A DNA stretch of 64,000 bases from Seriola aureovittata. Lineage: Eukaryota; Chordata; Actinopteri; Carangiformes; Carangidae. This document shows positions 47,701 to 60,224 of the stretch, one piece after another. The DNA is taken from positions 8,612,140 through 8,676,139 of the forward strand of contig NC_079384.1 in assembly GCF_021018895.1 (NCBI RefSeq), given 5' to 3'. How positions within the stretch are numbered: position 1 is the first letter of the stretch; the number at the start of each line of letters is the position of its first letter. The position numbers were made by a program, and so were the translations under genes. The notes beneath the pieces are model-generated. The model had not been told where the DNA came from. It saw nothing but the letters and a program-made list of their open reading frames with translations, and did not search any database.

Positions 47701-49161
47701 TGGCTCTGCACACTCTGTCATGATCACCAATATTGCACCGGAGTACAAATACTACTTTGATACGTTTAATGCCCTCAATTTTGCCGCCAAATCCAAGCTC
47801 ATTGTGAACAAGCCCTTCACCCGAGAAACTGTGGCTATGCCTGTGCTGCCAGGTGAGTGAGGAAAGCAACTTTTTTCATTCAGAGGACTTGTAAGTTTAA
47901 AGAGAAAAGGAAGCTCTAACTGAATTTCATCCAAAAGCCTACAGGAACACCTATGTCACATCCCAGAGGATGAGTAAACAGCCAGCTCAGTCTCTCGGCA
48001 AGATGGATGTTATTTTAAATTTTTGCACCTCTGAGATCTGCAGTTTTGTTACATTTTCTTTCCTATAGCATTTTCTTAAAATACATTTCTGACAGTTAGA
48101 GTTTGCTGCCTTTCCCATGGCTTTAATTGAAGTACTGCAATGCAGCCCTGACTGATTCTGTGCCATCATCATCTGAAATGCTTTACACTCAAGAGAACCC
48201 CACAAACACTGTTGCTTGAGTGCACTGAATACTAAACTGTTAATTTCCCCTCTGCCTTCATCTCCAGTGAAGCGGGCCAGAGAGGACGACGAGGCGAGGG
48301 GGTCTGGCACTCAGCCACATAAGAAAAGGCAGAAAGAGGAGAAGAAAACAGAACAGGATGGTTCATCACCTTCTGCACATTTTCACAGGTTAAAGACCAC
48401 ATGCACAGACAGACTTATTGATTATTTGTCTGGCTAATCAGACTTGGGTACTGTGATGTTTGACTGTGAAGAAAATGCATTTCCATCTGCCCAAAGCTAA
48501 AACATCAAGTTCACTTTCCTCTACTTTGTCCATATAACTGCAATTCAAGCAAGCCGTAGAATGAACCCAGATTTTATAGCTTGTGCTGAAATCAAGTCTC
48601 TCTGCAGTGCTCCCAATGGCTGCAGCTGCTGTGCCCACTGGAGTCTCTCTGGGAGACAGACGAGCACTGCTTTATTGCCATATGTTACCAGGCGTACAAT
48701 TCTGTCCTGCCGAGGATACTCGTCAACATGTATTTGTTCAGCCTGGCTGACCTTTTGACTTCTGGGTGTATTTCGAAGCCCCCTGACCACACTCTCTCCC
48801 CTCGCTGTCCACCTACCTTTTGCTTGATTTGTTGTGTGTCTCTTTCAGCCTGTCAGAGCCATCAGTGATGGACAGACTAATAGCTCTGGAGAAGCTGATG
48901 ATGAGCTGCCAGGACAAAGATAAAACCAGCATGCTGAAAGATGTGGCCCAGTCTCGCAAGGAGATCCAGGTGGAAACACATCTTCATTAAAACTGTTTTC
49001 CCAATAAGGGTGAAACCGTGTGCCCCTGCATAATGCAGCGTCTGATCATTTACACCTACACCTGGTCCAGCCTTTGTCTGTTATAATTTGTATGTGATTT
49101 AGTCAGATCTTTGTACTGATTGATCAACTCAACTTAATATTTGATAGCCAACCATGCCACT

Positions 49162-49199
<38 letters not shown>

Positions 49200-51368
49200 A
49201 TTATTATTATTTCCACAGGAGCTCAAAGAGAAGCAGAGGGAGTTTGAGAGCAAGGCCCTCCTATTCAGTCGGTTGGCTGAAGAAAAGTCCAGTACCAAAC
49301 AAGAACCTGTCTTCAAGGACAACATGGCTCCTCTGCAAAGAAAACATACAAATGCTGCAAAACCCAAAAAGCAGCAGGCTGTGGTCCAACCCCTACAAGG
49401 TTAGAAAGTACAGCAATACATACATTGATGGAAATGAACCGGAATTTTATTAAATTACATAGATGTTTTGTTTCATTAAATTACATAGATGTTTTGTTTC
49501 ATTAAATTATATAGATGTTTTGTTTCCCAATCATGTTTTATTGTGCATCATCATTTTAATTTAATATTGACTTATTTATGTGGTTTCCTCCCTTTCAGTG
49601 ACCCAGCTTCAACCTCTTCAGCAGCTTGCAGTCGGCAAAAAACAGTCAGTCTGCCTCAAGAAGAAAGAGAAGAAGCTTTCCGACCAGGTTGAGGTCAGCA
49701 TCCGAGCCTTGACTGTGCCGTGCTTAGCTTGACTCATCTGCAGAATTGCAAGCAATCAGATACAAGCTGACACAGTGCATTACCTTCATTTTGCTTCTTG
49801 ACTCGACAGACGCTGCAAAATTAACTGCCTTTCCAGGCCAATATGAACAAATAAATGTTGACAGTTAAAAATAGAATTTCATGTGCTGTCTATTTTCTGT
49901 AAAATACCAGTTGAAAATTCACTTTTTTTCGTTCTTTTTTTTTACGACTTTATCTGTATTTGTTTCTCTCTCAGCCTCCAGATGGCAAAGAGAACAGGAT
50001 GGAGAATGACTGGGAGTCCCAACTTGAGACATCTGTGCTGGAGCAGTCCAGGCAGAAAATCCTGCAGGTTCTCAACTCCGGCTCACTCAAAGAGCTGAAA
50101 GGTCTTCAGCAGATCGGCGACAAGAAGGCAAAGCTCATCCTGGGCTGGAGGGAGATCCACGGTCACTTTACAAAGGTTGATAGAGAAAATGTTGCTCTTG
50201 TTTTATCATGAAACTCACCCCATAACCGTACCCCTGTTGTGTTTCTTTGACTTCAGGTGATGGATAGCTGTAGATCTTAATTTACTTGTTTTGACTTCAT
50301 GTATGATTTGTTGTTTTGCAGTTGGAAGATCTGGCAAAAGTTGAGGGTATGACAGAAAAGCGATTTTCCTCCTTCATGAAGGTAAGCAGAGTCCTGAATT
50401 TATCTTTTAGACATGTTGGTTGGTTAATTGTTCCACCACTTTGGTCCTGACTTAAGTATCTCAACCACTTTAGTGCAGACATCCATGTCCCCCACAGAAT
50501 GAATTGTAATATCTTTAGTGATGGCCTGACTTTTCATCTAGTACCACCATTAGGTAAAAGATATTTTGTTTATGACCAAATACCTGCATGTTATTATACA
50601 CTCATAAGCTGTGGCTTCACTATTTGGTTCTAAGTAGCATGCTAACATCCAAAAATGTTGAACACTGAACATAACTGCGGAGGTTGCACAGGTTTAAAAC
50701 GCAGCTGTGTGCCTGTTTATGGTTTCACTGTTCTGCAGTGTTTCCATTGTTCACATTTACACAGTGTTGTACAATTAATGCAGGTGACTGATTACACCAC
50801 AAGTGATGCTGCGTACATGATGATTGAGATTCTCATCCTTTACAGCAATCTGATGACATGATGCAATATTAATAAGGAATTTTATTCAACCCATGAATCA
50901 CTTTAAGTGAGAAACCGACTCTCAAAGTTCCCGTCCCCGTCATCTGAAAACCTTATGAGTCATGCTCATGACTGTACATGTACTTGCATTTATGATTGTC
51001 ACGTATCATTACCATCAAGAAATATTATCCATATATTAAAAAAAATATCATACCATAGCACAATAATTGTAATTGCACAATTATACAACTTGCCTGTTTT
51101 TATAGCGTTGCCTTTTAAAGAGCATATATGTTAAAGGTTTACAGCACACAGTAGCCATTGATCAGACTAAACCAGCCTCTGGCAACATGTTAGCATTTAG
51201 CTAAAAGCTTAACTGTGCACATGTCTGCTAACTCTGGCTCTTAACTACCACTAATAACTTGAAGATGGCACATTGTGCTGTTCTAGGGATAATGTTGCTT
51301 TTACTCTGCTAATGTTAATTTCTTCTTTTTTTTTTCAGGCAAACATCCTGAGCGCCATGGGAAAGTGA
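44753..51368 (+). CDS. kif22: Kinesin family member 22 (chromokinesin Kid)
   Basis: Plus-end-directed motor that binds chromatin and microtubules and generates polar ejection force in mitosis. Exons: 44753-44940, 45047-45174, 45388-45533, 45945-46154, 47456-47852, 48268-48388, 48849-48969, 49219-49399, 49599-49693, 49975-50175, 50322-50381, 51339-51368; 625 residues (human 665). The P-loop GPTGAGKTHT starts at 101, switch I NQRSSRSH is at 211-218, and switch [15 protein letters not shown] starts at 245. Basic nuclear-localisation-like runs (KKRQKEEKK) and a coiled coil follow. The helix-hairpin-helix DNA-binding end (530-625) reads [20 protein letters not shown] and VEGMTEKRF, closing ANILSAMGK. 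The start sits in AACCATGG and belongs to an exon that opens at 44728 after TATCCAG. Confidence 0.95.
46505..47343. mobile_element. hAT-like non-autonomous DNA transposon
   Basis: The left end is CAGTGTTTCCCGTACATTGA and the right end, reversed, is CAGTGTTTCTCACATAATTA, so the termini are inverted repeats beginning CAGTGTTTC as in hAT elements. The interior has GCATTGACCGCCACATACTG and GTCTGCTACCACC phrases typical of a fish family but no transposase frame. No clear 8-base target duplication survives. A second repeat fragment is nested at about 46917-46985. Confidence 0.65.
46917..46985 (+). repeat. Nested fragment of another dispersed fish repeat
   Basis: ACCTCCACCAAGGAGGTCAT joined directly to TTGGCCTTGGCAGAGGTATG and CACTGAGTG. 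These are the two ends of a common fish repeat with its middle deleted. Confidence 0.5.
49165..49195 (+). repeat. 31-base poly-T run before a kif22 acceptor
   Basis: T run followed by AATTATTATTATTATTTCCACAG and exon 49219-49399; it may serve as an extended polypyrimidine tract. Confidence 0.9.
49449..49526 (+). repeat. 26-bp minisatellite, three copies
   Basis: Three head-to-tail copies of a 26-base unit beginning ATTAAATTACATAGATG, at 49449, 49475 and 49501. The third differs by one base. Lies in kif22 intron 8. Confidence 0.95.
50382..51338 (+). other. kif22 last intron
   Basis: 957-base intron before the 30-base terminal exon. It has GTTAGCATTTAGC-type phrases common in fish repeats (51190-51205) but no clear full element. 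Confidence 0.5.
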
Positions 51369-51498
51369 TTTTTAAATTTTTTTTAATTTTAGTGTACATA
51401 ATTTTTTATCAGAATTTTTTTATTTGTCATTTATGCGTGGTTTCATGATGTTTTTGTAGTTACAACTGTGTTCCAGCTGATGGCGCACTAATGCTTTT

Positions 51499-51504
51499 AA
51501 TAAA
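51499..51504 (+). terminator. kif22: kif22 polyadenylation signal
   Basis: AATAAA 131 bases after the stop codon, followed within 20 bases by the GT/T-rich CTCTCATATCATTG. Confidence 0.75.
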
Positions 51505-53773
51505 CGTCTCTCATATCATTGAATGTTTTAGTGTTTTACTTTATGATGATAAACAAATCTGATCGTCACCTTAACATGTGGGCCAAATGTCCTCTACCCT
51601 GAACTGTCTCCAGCCATAAATCAACATCTCTGGGAGTATTTTATCGTCTGCTTCCGGTTTGAAAACCTAATTGGGCTCATTTTTGAATTCCTGTCCTCCT
51701 GCAAGGCGGAGACAGGAGGACATCCTTTTTTTCACCGACTCCGTGATGCTGCATCAGTGGATAAATATTCAGTGTTCTGGGGTGAGCAGAGGATGCCGTC
51801 CTCCAGCCTTCCCTCCACCCCCCCACCCCCTTCTCCCACAGCACGTAGTCTGGTTGATTTCACTTTTCATTTCACACACCCCTCCTCTCTGATCCACCCT
51901 GCCATCCAGGAGACTCCCCATCCATCCCAGCACACTGCGCTGGACTAAGACGCTACACCAGCTCTGCCGCACTCCAGCTTTCTCATATAATAATAACAAC
52001 AACAACAACAGAAAAACTCAGGTTTTTTTTGACAAACGGTGCATGTTCGCAAATACGCTGTGGATGTAGAGGAGATGTTCGGTCGCGACTGATGCTGTTA
52101 TTTTTCACCTGGGATTAACGTTACCACGATGCCAAAACCAGGGACGCCCTGACTGTTGAGATTGACGCTGGATTAAAAAAAAGGTCAGTTTGATTTATCT
52201 TCCACCCTTTTCCCCTGTATTTTTTTAATGAGAAATCCAAAAATGGCAACTATCTATTTGCACTTTGATCAATTCGTGGTTCGCTTTAAATGCAAGAATC
52301 CAGCAATTGCGGCATGTGTTTTTTTTCCTGCTTATTGCAATTCAGCAGCCCACATCCACTGAATTCAGATCAATAGCAGCAGGCTAATTGATGAGCAGAC
52401 CCCCCCACCACCACCACCACCACCATCAATCCGACTGTTTTTCCTTTGACCCCATCATTTCATTGCTTTGTCCTACACCTTATTGTTCAGTGGCCAACAA
52501 CCGGACCCCGTTCGCCAGTTAGGGCCTGTGTACACATGATGAAAGAATGGTATGTACACACCTGCAGGGAGACTATGGCTGCTACTATCGTTTCAAAGGA
52601 ACCTGCCTCCATCTGCCATGCCTTTGTACTCCTCGTGTCATTGTGACCTGCTTTTTTGTTCCCTGAGATAGAGAGTCTGCTAATTATATAGAGGCCCCAT
52701 TCAAAGTGAACCATAGTGTATATTATCTGTTTACCTTCAGCCCGTTTAGTTCACCGTGGCACACGAAGTGATCAAAAATGACGATCTGTCATCTGATGTC
52801 AAAGTGGATTATTAAGAGGCTTATGTGATATTGAGCCAGGGTCCAAACTAAATCTGTTAAAGCAGTGTATTTAGGGACGGTACGAAAATCTTTGTGCAGA
52901 GAGTGGGGCTGAAAGTTATTGTTGACCAAGACCCTTCAAAGAATTACTGATATTTTACTTGATGCAGACAAAATGCAACACCCTCTCCCCAATGAATGTT
53001 TCAAATGTAAGCACATGTATTTATATTTATATGTGTTTTATTTAAAGTTTTCTTCTAATTTATATTTTTGTTGATGTTGTAGCTTTTTTCCTATGGCCCC
53101 CGGGAAGAGAAGGTGTTACATAAGTAACAGCCAGTGGGTATCCAAATAAATAAATATCTTTAAATAATATGACACTACTGAATTGGTACAACTCATTTCA
53201 AGAGCTGCGATCATCACTTTATATTACATTTTAAAATTTTTAGACATAGTTATGTTTACTTTATGCTGAGATGCAGAATAAGCTTACGGTAGAGGCTGCT
53301 GAAGGCTAGTGAAAAATACATGCTCTCTGGATGTATGTTCTAGATATATGATGTTCCATTAATAATTTCCACCAAAGATCCATTCATCTTATTACTTCCT
53401 AGTTTATTTTGATGAGGAAAATAAGTAATAAATAGACCTAAAACGCAGGCGAAATTCTTGTCCTCTAACGGCAAGTTGCAATTTTATGACCTGTGGTGGA
53501 TGTAAAATCTATCTCTTTGATTTAAATATTTGAGCTTTTTCATTAGGAAGAAAGGATAATGTGAATCTGGGATGAAAAAAGGGTAACATACCTTCCCCTG
53601 CTCTCCAAAAACCTTTACAGAATCCCTCTTCAGAGAAAGATAAGATGCACCAGTCTCCCTTTCTGGTTCCCCTCTCCACCCCAGGATTTTTTTTTTTTTT
53701 TACAGTTCCTAAGCAGATGAGAGAGAGCAAGCTCTGTTTATTTATATGGTTAAAACCATTTTCTTTTCCCCAG
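51505..53773 (+). promoter_or_regulatory. prrt2: prrt2 upstream region, probable 5' exon and intron 1
   Basis: After the kif22 end lies a region that should hold the prrt2 promoter and an untranslated first exon. A donor-like AAG|GTCAGT at 52183/52184 could close that exon. (CCA)n (52405-52426) and CpG-poor AT-rich sequence follow. The acceptor CCCCAG at 53768-53773 opens the first coding exon. Start site unresolved. Confidence 0.35.
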
Positions 53774-53837
53774 GTGTCACAAACAGGCAGCACACACAGG
53801 ACTGGACCACAAACAGAGGCTTCATTTTGCGGTCAGC

Positions 53838-55915
53838 ATGGCTGTGAACATGATGCCAGCTCCTGCCATTTGGCCAGGAGAGGACCAACCATCGCTGCTG
53901 GACCAGGAAGACTCTCTGGCGAGCCAAGCCTCCGTCTCTGTTCCATGCCCACCGGTAATAGGTGAACATCTCATCCACAGTTGCGGCAGCCCGGCCAGCA
54001 CACGGCCCCCCCGCAGCAAATCCAAAGGAGAGCTAGTCATAGTCATCAACGAGAAACTGAAGAACAGTAAGTGACTGTGTTTGACCTGATATCAAGGCAG
54101 CGGGTGGGTCATACAGCTGCTTAGTCAGCTCACTCAGGGAAAGTCAAATTCCAGTGCACTCCGGTGAGGTACACTCACATCTACCTCTTCCAGTGTTTCA
54201 AACATCTGCCCGTCCTTCTCGTCCCTCATGTGCAGGTAACGGGATACACTCGGCGCCTGCAGAGAGCACCTCTCCAGTCATATCCTCTCCTCCACGAAGA
54301 CAACACTCCATCTCTTACCCTCATCACGGCAAGACCAGGAAGGGGAGCCGGGCTAGCTCCATAGGCTACACTGCTTTTTCGCCCAGGCCATCGCTTTCTC
54401 GCCATTCCAGCATCGCCACCAACCCACCCTTGGACCGGACCAAGGTTAAAGACTACCTCCTCTTGTCCGTGCTGGCCTGCTTCTGCCCCGTCTGGCCCAT
54501 AAACATTGTGGGATTTGTCTACTCCATCATGGTAAGAACAGGATCATTTGTCTGTTTTGTAGTTTTGGCTTATTATTCCTTATGTTTCTTTTATTTTCAT
54601 TGACAGTTTCATTTAACATTTTTGTTGTTCTGAAGCAACTTTGCTGAGATTATGGTTTTTAGAATATGCGTCTGTATTAAACCCAAATTAACAGATGGTT
54701 TCATTCTTCTCCTTCAGTCCAAGAACAGTCTTGAACAGGGAAACCTGGATGGTGCTGTGCGTCTGGGACGTGTGGCCAAGATGCTCTCCATGGTATCACT
54801 AGTAGGAGGGACGGTCATTATCATCGCCTGCATTGTCAACCTGGCCAGTGAGTGTCCCAAATCTGACCTTTAAACCTTAACCTCACCTTTTTACCCTCTG
54901 TGTAGTTGTGCACAGCGGATTCTTCCCACTGAACTCCTCTTTTCTTTGCCTGTGAATATTGAATTGACGGTTAAGGGTTCGTAGCAATAGCCCTGCTACC
55001 ACTGATCCTCCTGGCCTAAAAACCTGCTGCTGTCACTGTTGATCCCATCACAATACAATATTTAGCTCTGTTAGCACAATCTGACTGTAATCACTGACAT
55101 TGTTACCATCCATGTTTGCACAATATTGCACTAGTTGGAAAGTCTTTATACACTGCGGCACTTTAGCCTTTAAGAACTATGTCAACGTTACACAAACATC
55201 AGAACATATTATTCATATTTGCATCAGAGACTCAAATCTACATTTTATTACATACTTCTCCATATTTGCACGGGTGGCCTCCAGCTGTAACCGACTGCAT
55301 GCCTCAGACTGCTGTGTGTGTATCTGTAGAGTGATATGTGTAGTCTGTTGTCTGTTGTTCGCCTTGCCCTGTTTGCTTGTACAAAATGTGAAGTCTTGTT
55401 GTCCCTGTACCGTATGTATACGTATATAATGTATGTCAGTGTGTGAGCTGTTGACTTGCTCACAAGACAAATAAATGTTCATTTATTGTACCTGGCAAAT
55501 AAAGGGATTCTGGTAACAGATCAGTGATTATTACTTATTAGTAAGTCGCAAAGAAAGCGACTAGTCTTTTGCAGTATTGTATATTTAAATATATTTGTGA
55601 AGGGTCAGTCAGTTAAGTGATTCCTTGCCTTTTCACTTCAGATACTTATCTGTACTCGTGTTCTCGAGTGCACACAGTTGCAGCCTGTTGGGTCTCATTA
55701 AGCCAAGAGATGTCCTAATTAACTTAATGACTGCAAGAGCAAGTTTACGCACAACTTGAGTGAGGGTCTCTGGGACTCAGCAGCCCTTGTTTTTCTCTTT
55801 ATATAACTGTCCTCTTGTGGTCTGTGAAAGTGTATACATCCATATGCAGTTGCAGAATATATAGTTTTCAACTAATGCACTTCCTTTTCTTTTTTTAGTA
55901 AATGTGAAAACCTGA
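53838..55915 (+). CDS. prrt2: Proline-rich transmembrane protein 2 (short teleost form)
   Basis: Dispanin/CD225-family membrane protein; the mammalian protein sits at presynaptic terminals and regulates SNARE-dependent release and sodium channels. Exons: 53838-54066, 54236-54531, 54718-54847, 55899-55915, giving 223 residues against 340 in human. The Ser/Pro-rich N-terminal part (1-145) lacks the long proline-rich block. The membrane domain matches: KVKDYLLLSVLACFCPVWPI at about 146-165, then SKNSLEQGNLDGAVRLGRVA and MVSLVGGTVIIIACIVNLA to 218. A final exon of only five codons plus stop gives INVKT, mirroring the tiny last exon of human PRRT2. Linkage to kif22 and pagr1 supports PRRT2 over other dispanins. 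An upstream ATG choice is not evident. Confidence 0.85.
54848..55898 (+). other. prrt2 intron 4 / possible alternative 3' end
   Basis: If the donor at 54848 is skipped, the frame ends after SECPKSDL (stop at 54871-54873), and tandem AATAAA-type signals lie at 55470 and 55495. The stretch 55090-55515, ending ACCTGGCAAATAAAGGGATT, also resembles the 3' end of dispersed fish elements, so those signals may be repeat-derived. Confidence 0.4.
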
Positions 55916-57438
55916 GTTTCATCCCAGGATGAAACTGGATAAGGCAACTGACCGTCTGGCCCGCACCTGCACCACCGTCTTTACCGCCTAGTCATTACCT
56001 GGATGTGTGACAAATATGCACCCGATATACAGTGCTTACTTATATTTCTGTAATCTATATAAATCCCTTTTGCTAATGGAAGAAAATAACATATGCAAAT
56101 ACTGCTGCTCTGAGTCAGGGTTGGGGGAAGGGGGGGGGTTTGTCCGTATGATGTTGGATGGAGAAGGGAGTCAGTCAGACTAATCAGTCCCCTTCGTATT
56201 CTGGTCAACACATTCAGAACGATTCTTGAGATAGACACAAACTCTTCAAGACTCCCACCACCACCCTCAGAACTGACTCAAACAAGGTGGACTGGAAAAG
56301 AGACCAGTGGAGGTGGTAACAGAGCGTGGAACAGGAAGGATTGCCTCCCAGCTTCAGCGCCACATGCAAGTCCCAACAAAATGTCCGCCAAGTCCATCCT
56401 TCACTGCACTGACGACAGGACGCATCAGAGTTTCAGCTTGCCGTTAAATCCCCTTGGATACGTGGAGAGGCTCTGGGATTTTTTTGCGCTGCATTGGAAT
56501 CACAGAGCAGAAATTCATCCATTTACCCCACAGAGAAGAAACACTTTCAATCACAGTATGTCCTCTTGTTTCAGACTCTCCTCTGTGGTTCTCATGACTC
56601 CTGCCATACATCTTGTGTTTGAGATGTGAGCGTATGGGTGGCAAAAGAGGATGAAAAAGAGGCTTACCAAGGACTAGCTATGGGTGCTAAAATGGAGGGG
56701 ATTATGAAAAGTCTCGCACAGACGGCACAGTCATCACTGCAAGGAAAAATATGTGCCAAAAAAAGAATTTATAGGGAAAGTTTCTTGCTTTGTAAAGACC
56801 CAACTCTCATCACAGAATTGTTGTTATAGAGAGGAACATCAAAAGTGTTTTTACTCTGCTGCGACTTTACTGTATATCCACTAAACACCACTGAGCACTG
56901 TGAGCAGGGAAAGAGGGTACATGTTCACAAAAAACCCCCCCACTGTAGCAAGATACTTAAAATATTAATTTTACAGGGAAGCTAATTATATGCCATCCTA
57001 TATCCTATCTTTTGATAATGTTTGTAAAAGATCATTTTGAAACAGATGAAGATTTGTAATGTGATGCTCTTCAAGTGCTGTGCCGCAGTTGACAGGTGGT
57101 GGTAGTATTGTATGCATATGAGGCATCACGATTTGGTTAACAAAGTAAATAGCTCATGATTGCAGTCAGACTTGTGGCTCTAGCCTCAGTCTGCATCCAC
57201 AGGTCGCCTGTAATTTTAAACCAGACAGATGGTGGCTTTTTTTTTTTTTTTTTGTCCCTTGAAAAACCCCTAAAACAGTTGATTTTTACTTGGATTTGTC
57301 TGCAATGAACACCTTAATATATACTGTTGTGAAACACAATAGGATTATCTTTTGATGGATTATTTGTAATACACCGGATCAGACATTTTATGGGTGTGAG
57401 ATATGAGTAGCAGTGTGATAGCAGTACAACAGATAAGT

Positions 57439-57440
57439 TA

Positions 57441-57479
<39 letters not shown>
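57439..57479 (+). repeat. (TTA)n microsatellite
   Basis: About 13 TTA units in the prrt2 trailer. Confidence 0.9.
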
Positions 57480-57480
<1 letters not shown>

Positions 57481-57969
57481 GCTTCTGTATATCCTTACCT
57501 AACCTCTGATCTTTATCTACCCGTGATTCTCACTGTGATCTAAAACACAACCAGGTTTCATTAAGAACAGATAAAACTCTCCTTATTATGTACAGAAACG
57601 CCACGATGTCAGAGTCTCATGAGTTCAAACCTGCAGATAATTTTCTGTAGTGATTAATATGGCTTTTTTTCCTGTTAGTACTTAATATGTACATTTAATT
57701 GTAATCAACATTTGATGTATTCTGCGGATATAAATCTCAATATTGTGGAAATTCTCTAGTGGATATGAGTTAGCATTAAGTAGTTATGATCTAACGTAGG
57801 CACAGACACTGTCAGCTAGCCTCCTGACAGTCATTGTATTACCACCAGGCTTCTATAATCTTTGTGGTTATTGGCATGTTGTGGATTTTTATTAATGTAT
57901 GATGATAGAAGTTGAAAATTACAAAGATGAGCTGGCACTTGGACTATTATACTTCTGCAGCAAATTCAT

Positions 57970-57975
57970 AATAAA
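57970..57975 (+). terminator. prrt2: Candidate prrt2 polyadenylation signal
   Basis: AATAAA in TTCATAATAAAGACAC, followed by a TG-rich stretch (TGTAACATGTTTTCGGTGTT). Confidence 0.55.
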
Positions 57976-58714
57976 GACACAATGCATGTAACATGTTTTC
58001 GGTGTTGTTTTGAGCAGAGTCAAGAGCAGCAGTGGAGATTATAGAGATTTTGTTTGTGTGGGAGAGAATGAGTGTCAAACAGTGAGTGATATCCAGAGAG
58101 CTTAGCCATTGAGGAGAGACTGTGTTTTGCAATTTACCAGATGAGAGCAAAAAAAAAAAAAACAGGGAAGTATTAATGTAGTTCTCCGTACTGTGATAGT
58201 GTGTAAGCTGCAGGGATGGAAAGCGCCTGCTGTTGCCATCAGTGGAGTGGAGACAGCAGGAAGAGCAAAATGCTGAGGGGAGAGGCCCTGAGCCAAAGAA
58301 ATACAATGCATGATTGACTGTAATCACAAGGGAAGCCTCAGATGACTTCAACAAAATCAAAGCCAAATATCCCTCATTATATTCTGAGGTTCTTGTTTTT
58401 CTTAGTTTTTTTTTTTTAATTTAAAAAGTAATCACTGTTGCCTCCTCCGACTTTACTATTTAGTATTTATGAGGAGTGAATGGGCAAAAAATAGTTGGAA
58501 TATCATAAAGAAAAACAGAAGTGGTTGTTTCTGTAATAGATTTTTGCATCCAATCAGACAGCGATGAACATTCGAAGGCTGTTTTACAGTGTAGCATGTT
58601 CTACACAGTCACTTAGTCATGATAGAAAAAATCAATCAGCCACTATTTTGTTAAGTGATGAAAACAAACAAGACTACGGCCATGCTACCAGCACTGTGAG
58701 GCTGTACTTACAGT

Positions 58715-59000
58715 ACTGCTTGAAGCTAAATGCTAACAGCACATGCTGACAAACTCACAATGACAATTTTAAAATGCTGATTATTAGCAGGTGTAATGTT
58801 TACTATTTACACCATCGTAGTTCAGTGTGTTAGCATGCTAACCTGCAAATTAGCATTTAACACAAAGTACAGTTGAGGCTATTGGGGATGTCATTAGTTT
58901 TGCAGGTATTTGGTCATTAACCAAACTACTGGCAAATAAAAAGTCAGTTATTAGTTATTACAATTCTTCTTGAGGGGGATATGCAGATGCAGATTAAACA
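58715..59000 (+). repeat. Dispersed 'GCTAAATGCTAACA...TTTGCAGGTATTTGGTCA' repeat
   Basis: Carries AAGCTAAATGCTAACAGC, TAGCAGGTGTAATGTTTACT, TTAGCATGCTAACCTGC, AACACAAAGTACAGTTGAGG, TGTCATTAGTTTTGCAGGTA and TTTGGTCATTAACCAAA in that order. I recognise this as one of the most abundant percomorph interspersed repeats. Confidence 0.75.
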
Positions 59001-60067
59001 ATAATGAAAATCATTAACTGCAGCAATGTTTTTGTCACAGCAATCACAAGTGTAATGTTATTTGTTTGGACATAAGCAATGTTTAAATGTCACATGAAAA
59101 TGATGATAACAGTAACACTATAGGCTTAAAAAAGGCAACATATGAAAAAATACATGGTTCCCAGTGAAGCGAGAGCTCTGTTATAATGATAAACACAAAA
59201 AAATACTATACATATAAAATAATAAATAAAATTAATATGGCCATATTTAATATATACATGATTATTCATGTCACAATTTACTAAAAAAAAAGTTTATATG
59301 AAAACTTCTTGAGCTAACAGAGGGGGAAAAACAACTATATGAGCAGAAATCACAACATCTGACTGCAGCAAATTCTCCCTCACAAGTTTTCACATTTTGA
59401 CAGCAGTATTTTTCCTTGTACTCAGCTAATTTAACAGTAGGTATGTAATACAGTTCGGCTCAGAGGGGGATCACTGTACCAGACAGAGGCACATCCAGAT
59501 GCAGTAAGTGGGTCAGGGATTATCCAGCTGGGTCACGTAAACACTGAGGCTGTGAGTCAGCTTGGCAGCGTTCGGATGCATCATGATCATCCTGTCAGTC
59601 TGCATAGGAAATAACAGCATAATGAGATATACTGACCTGTGGCAATGCTGCTCTATTGCCTGCTTAAATTGAAGGGAGAACTAGGGCTGAAAAATAATCA
59701 TTATTAGAGTGAATTAAAGCTGAGATGGATCATTGTGGCAAGAGGAATTAGATAGTAATTATTAGGGATTACTATGAATTATTAATAATGTTTTTTTTTT
59801 TATACTATGACATGCTTGTGAAAGTGTCAACAGTTTCCACATGAAAGATTCAATTTGTATCCGTGGCTCATTTTGACAGGGACCTATTGTATTTCATTCA
59901 GTGACAGCAGCCTGGTGTACACAGCTACTAGTGGACTTTCAGAGACTTTCTCAACACCTGTCAACACAACAATTTTCCAGCTCTAGTTTTCAGACTCGCT
60001 ATTCGTTTTTGACTGATAGTTCTTTGTGAAGTTTGTTGTCAAAAAGCAGATGTTCTGAGATGTCTTG

Positions 60068-60224
60068 GCAGTAAAAGCACAGGTGTAACCAATCACTTTA
60101 ATTATGACAGCACTCTATGGCTCTGTCATTTTGCATGTTGGCTTAGCTCGGCACGCCTTTCTGATCAACCTAAATGGGATGAGACCGTCATTAATATAAT
60201 GTGTTACATCTGTGCTTTTACTGT
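60068..60224. mobile_element. Short inverted-repeat element (MITE-like)
   Basis: CAGTAAAAGCACAGGTGTAAC begins at 60069 and its near reverse complement ends at 60223 (CTGTGCTTTTACTG at 60210-60223). The arms continue with looser similarity for about 40 bases. The element is about 157 bases with no frame. Confidence 0.65.

Larger units (their letters stand above)
55916..57995 (+). other. prrt2: prrt2 3' UTR
   Basis: Trailer of about 2.06 kb ending at AATAAA (57970-57975). It includes a (TTA)n tract (57439-57479) and a 16-base T run (57237-57253). No recognisable frame. Confidence 0.55.
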
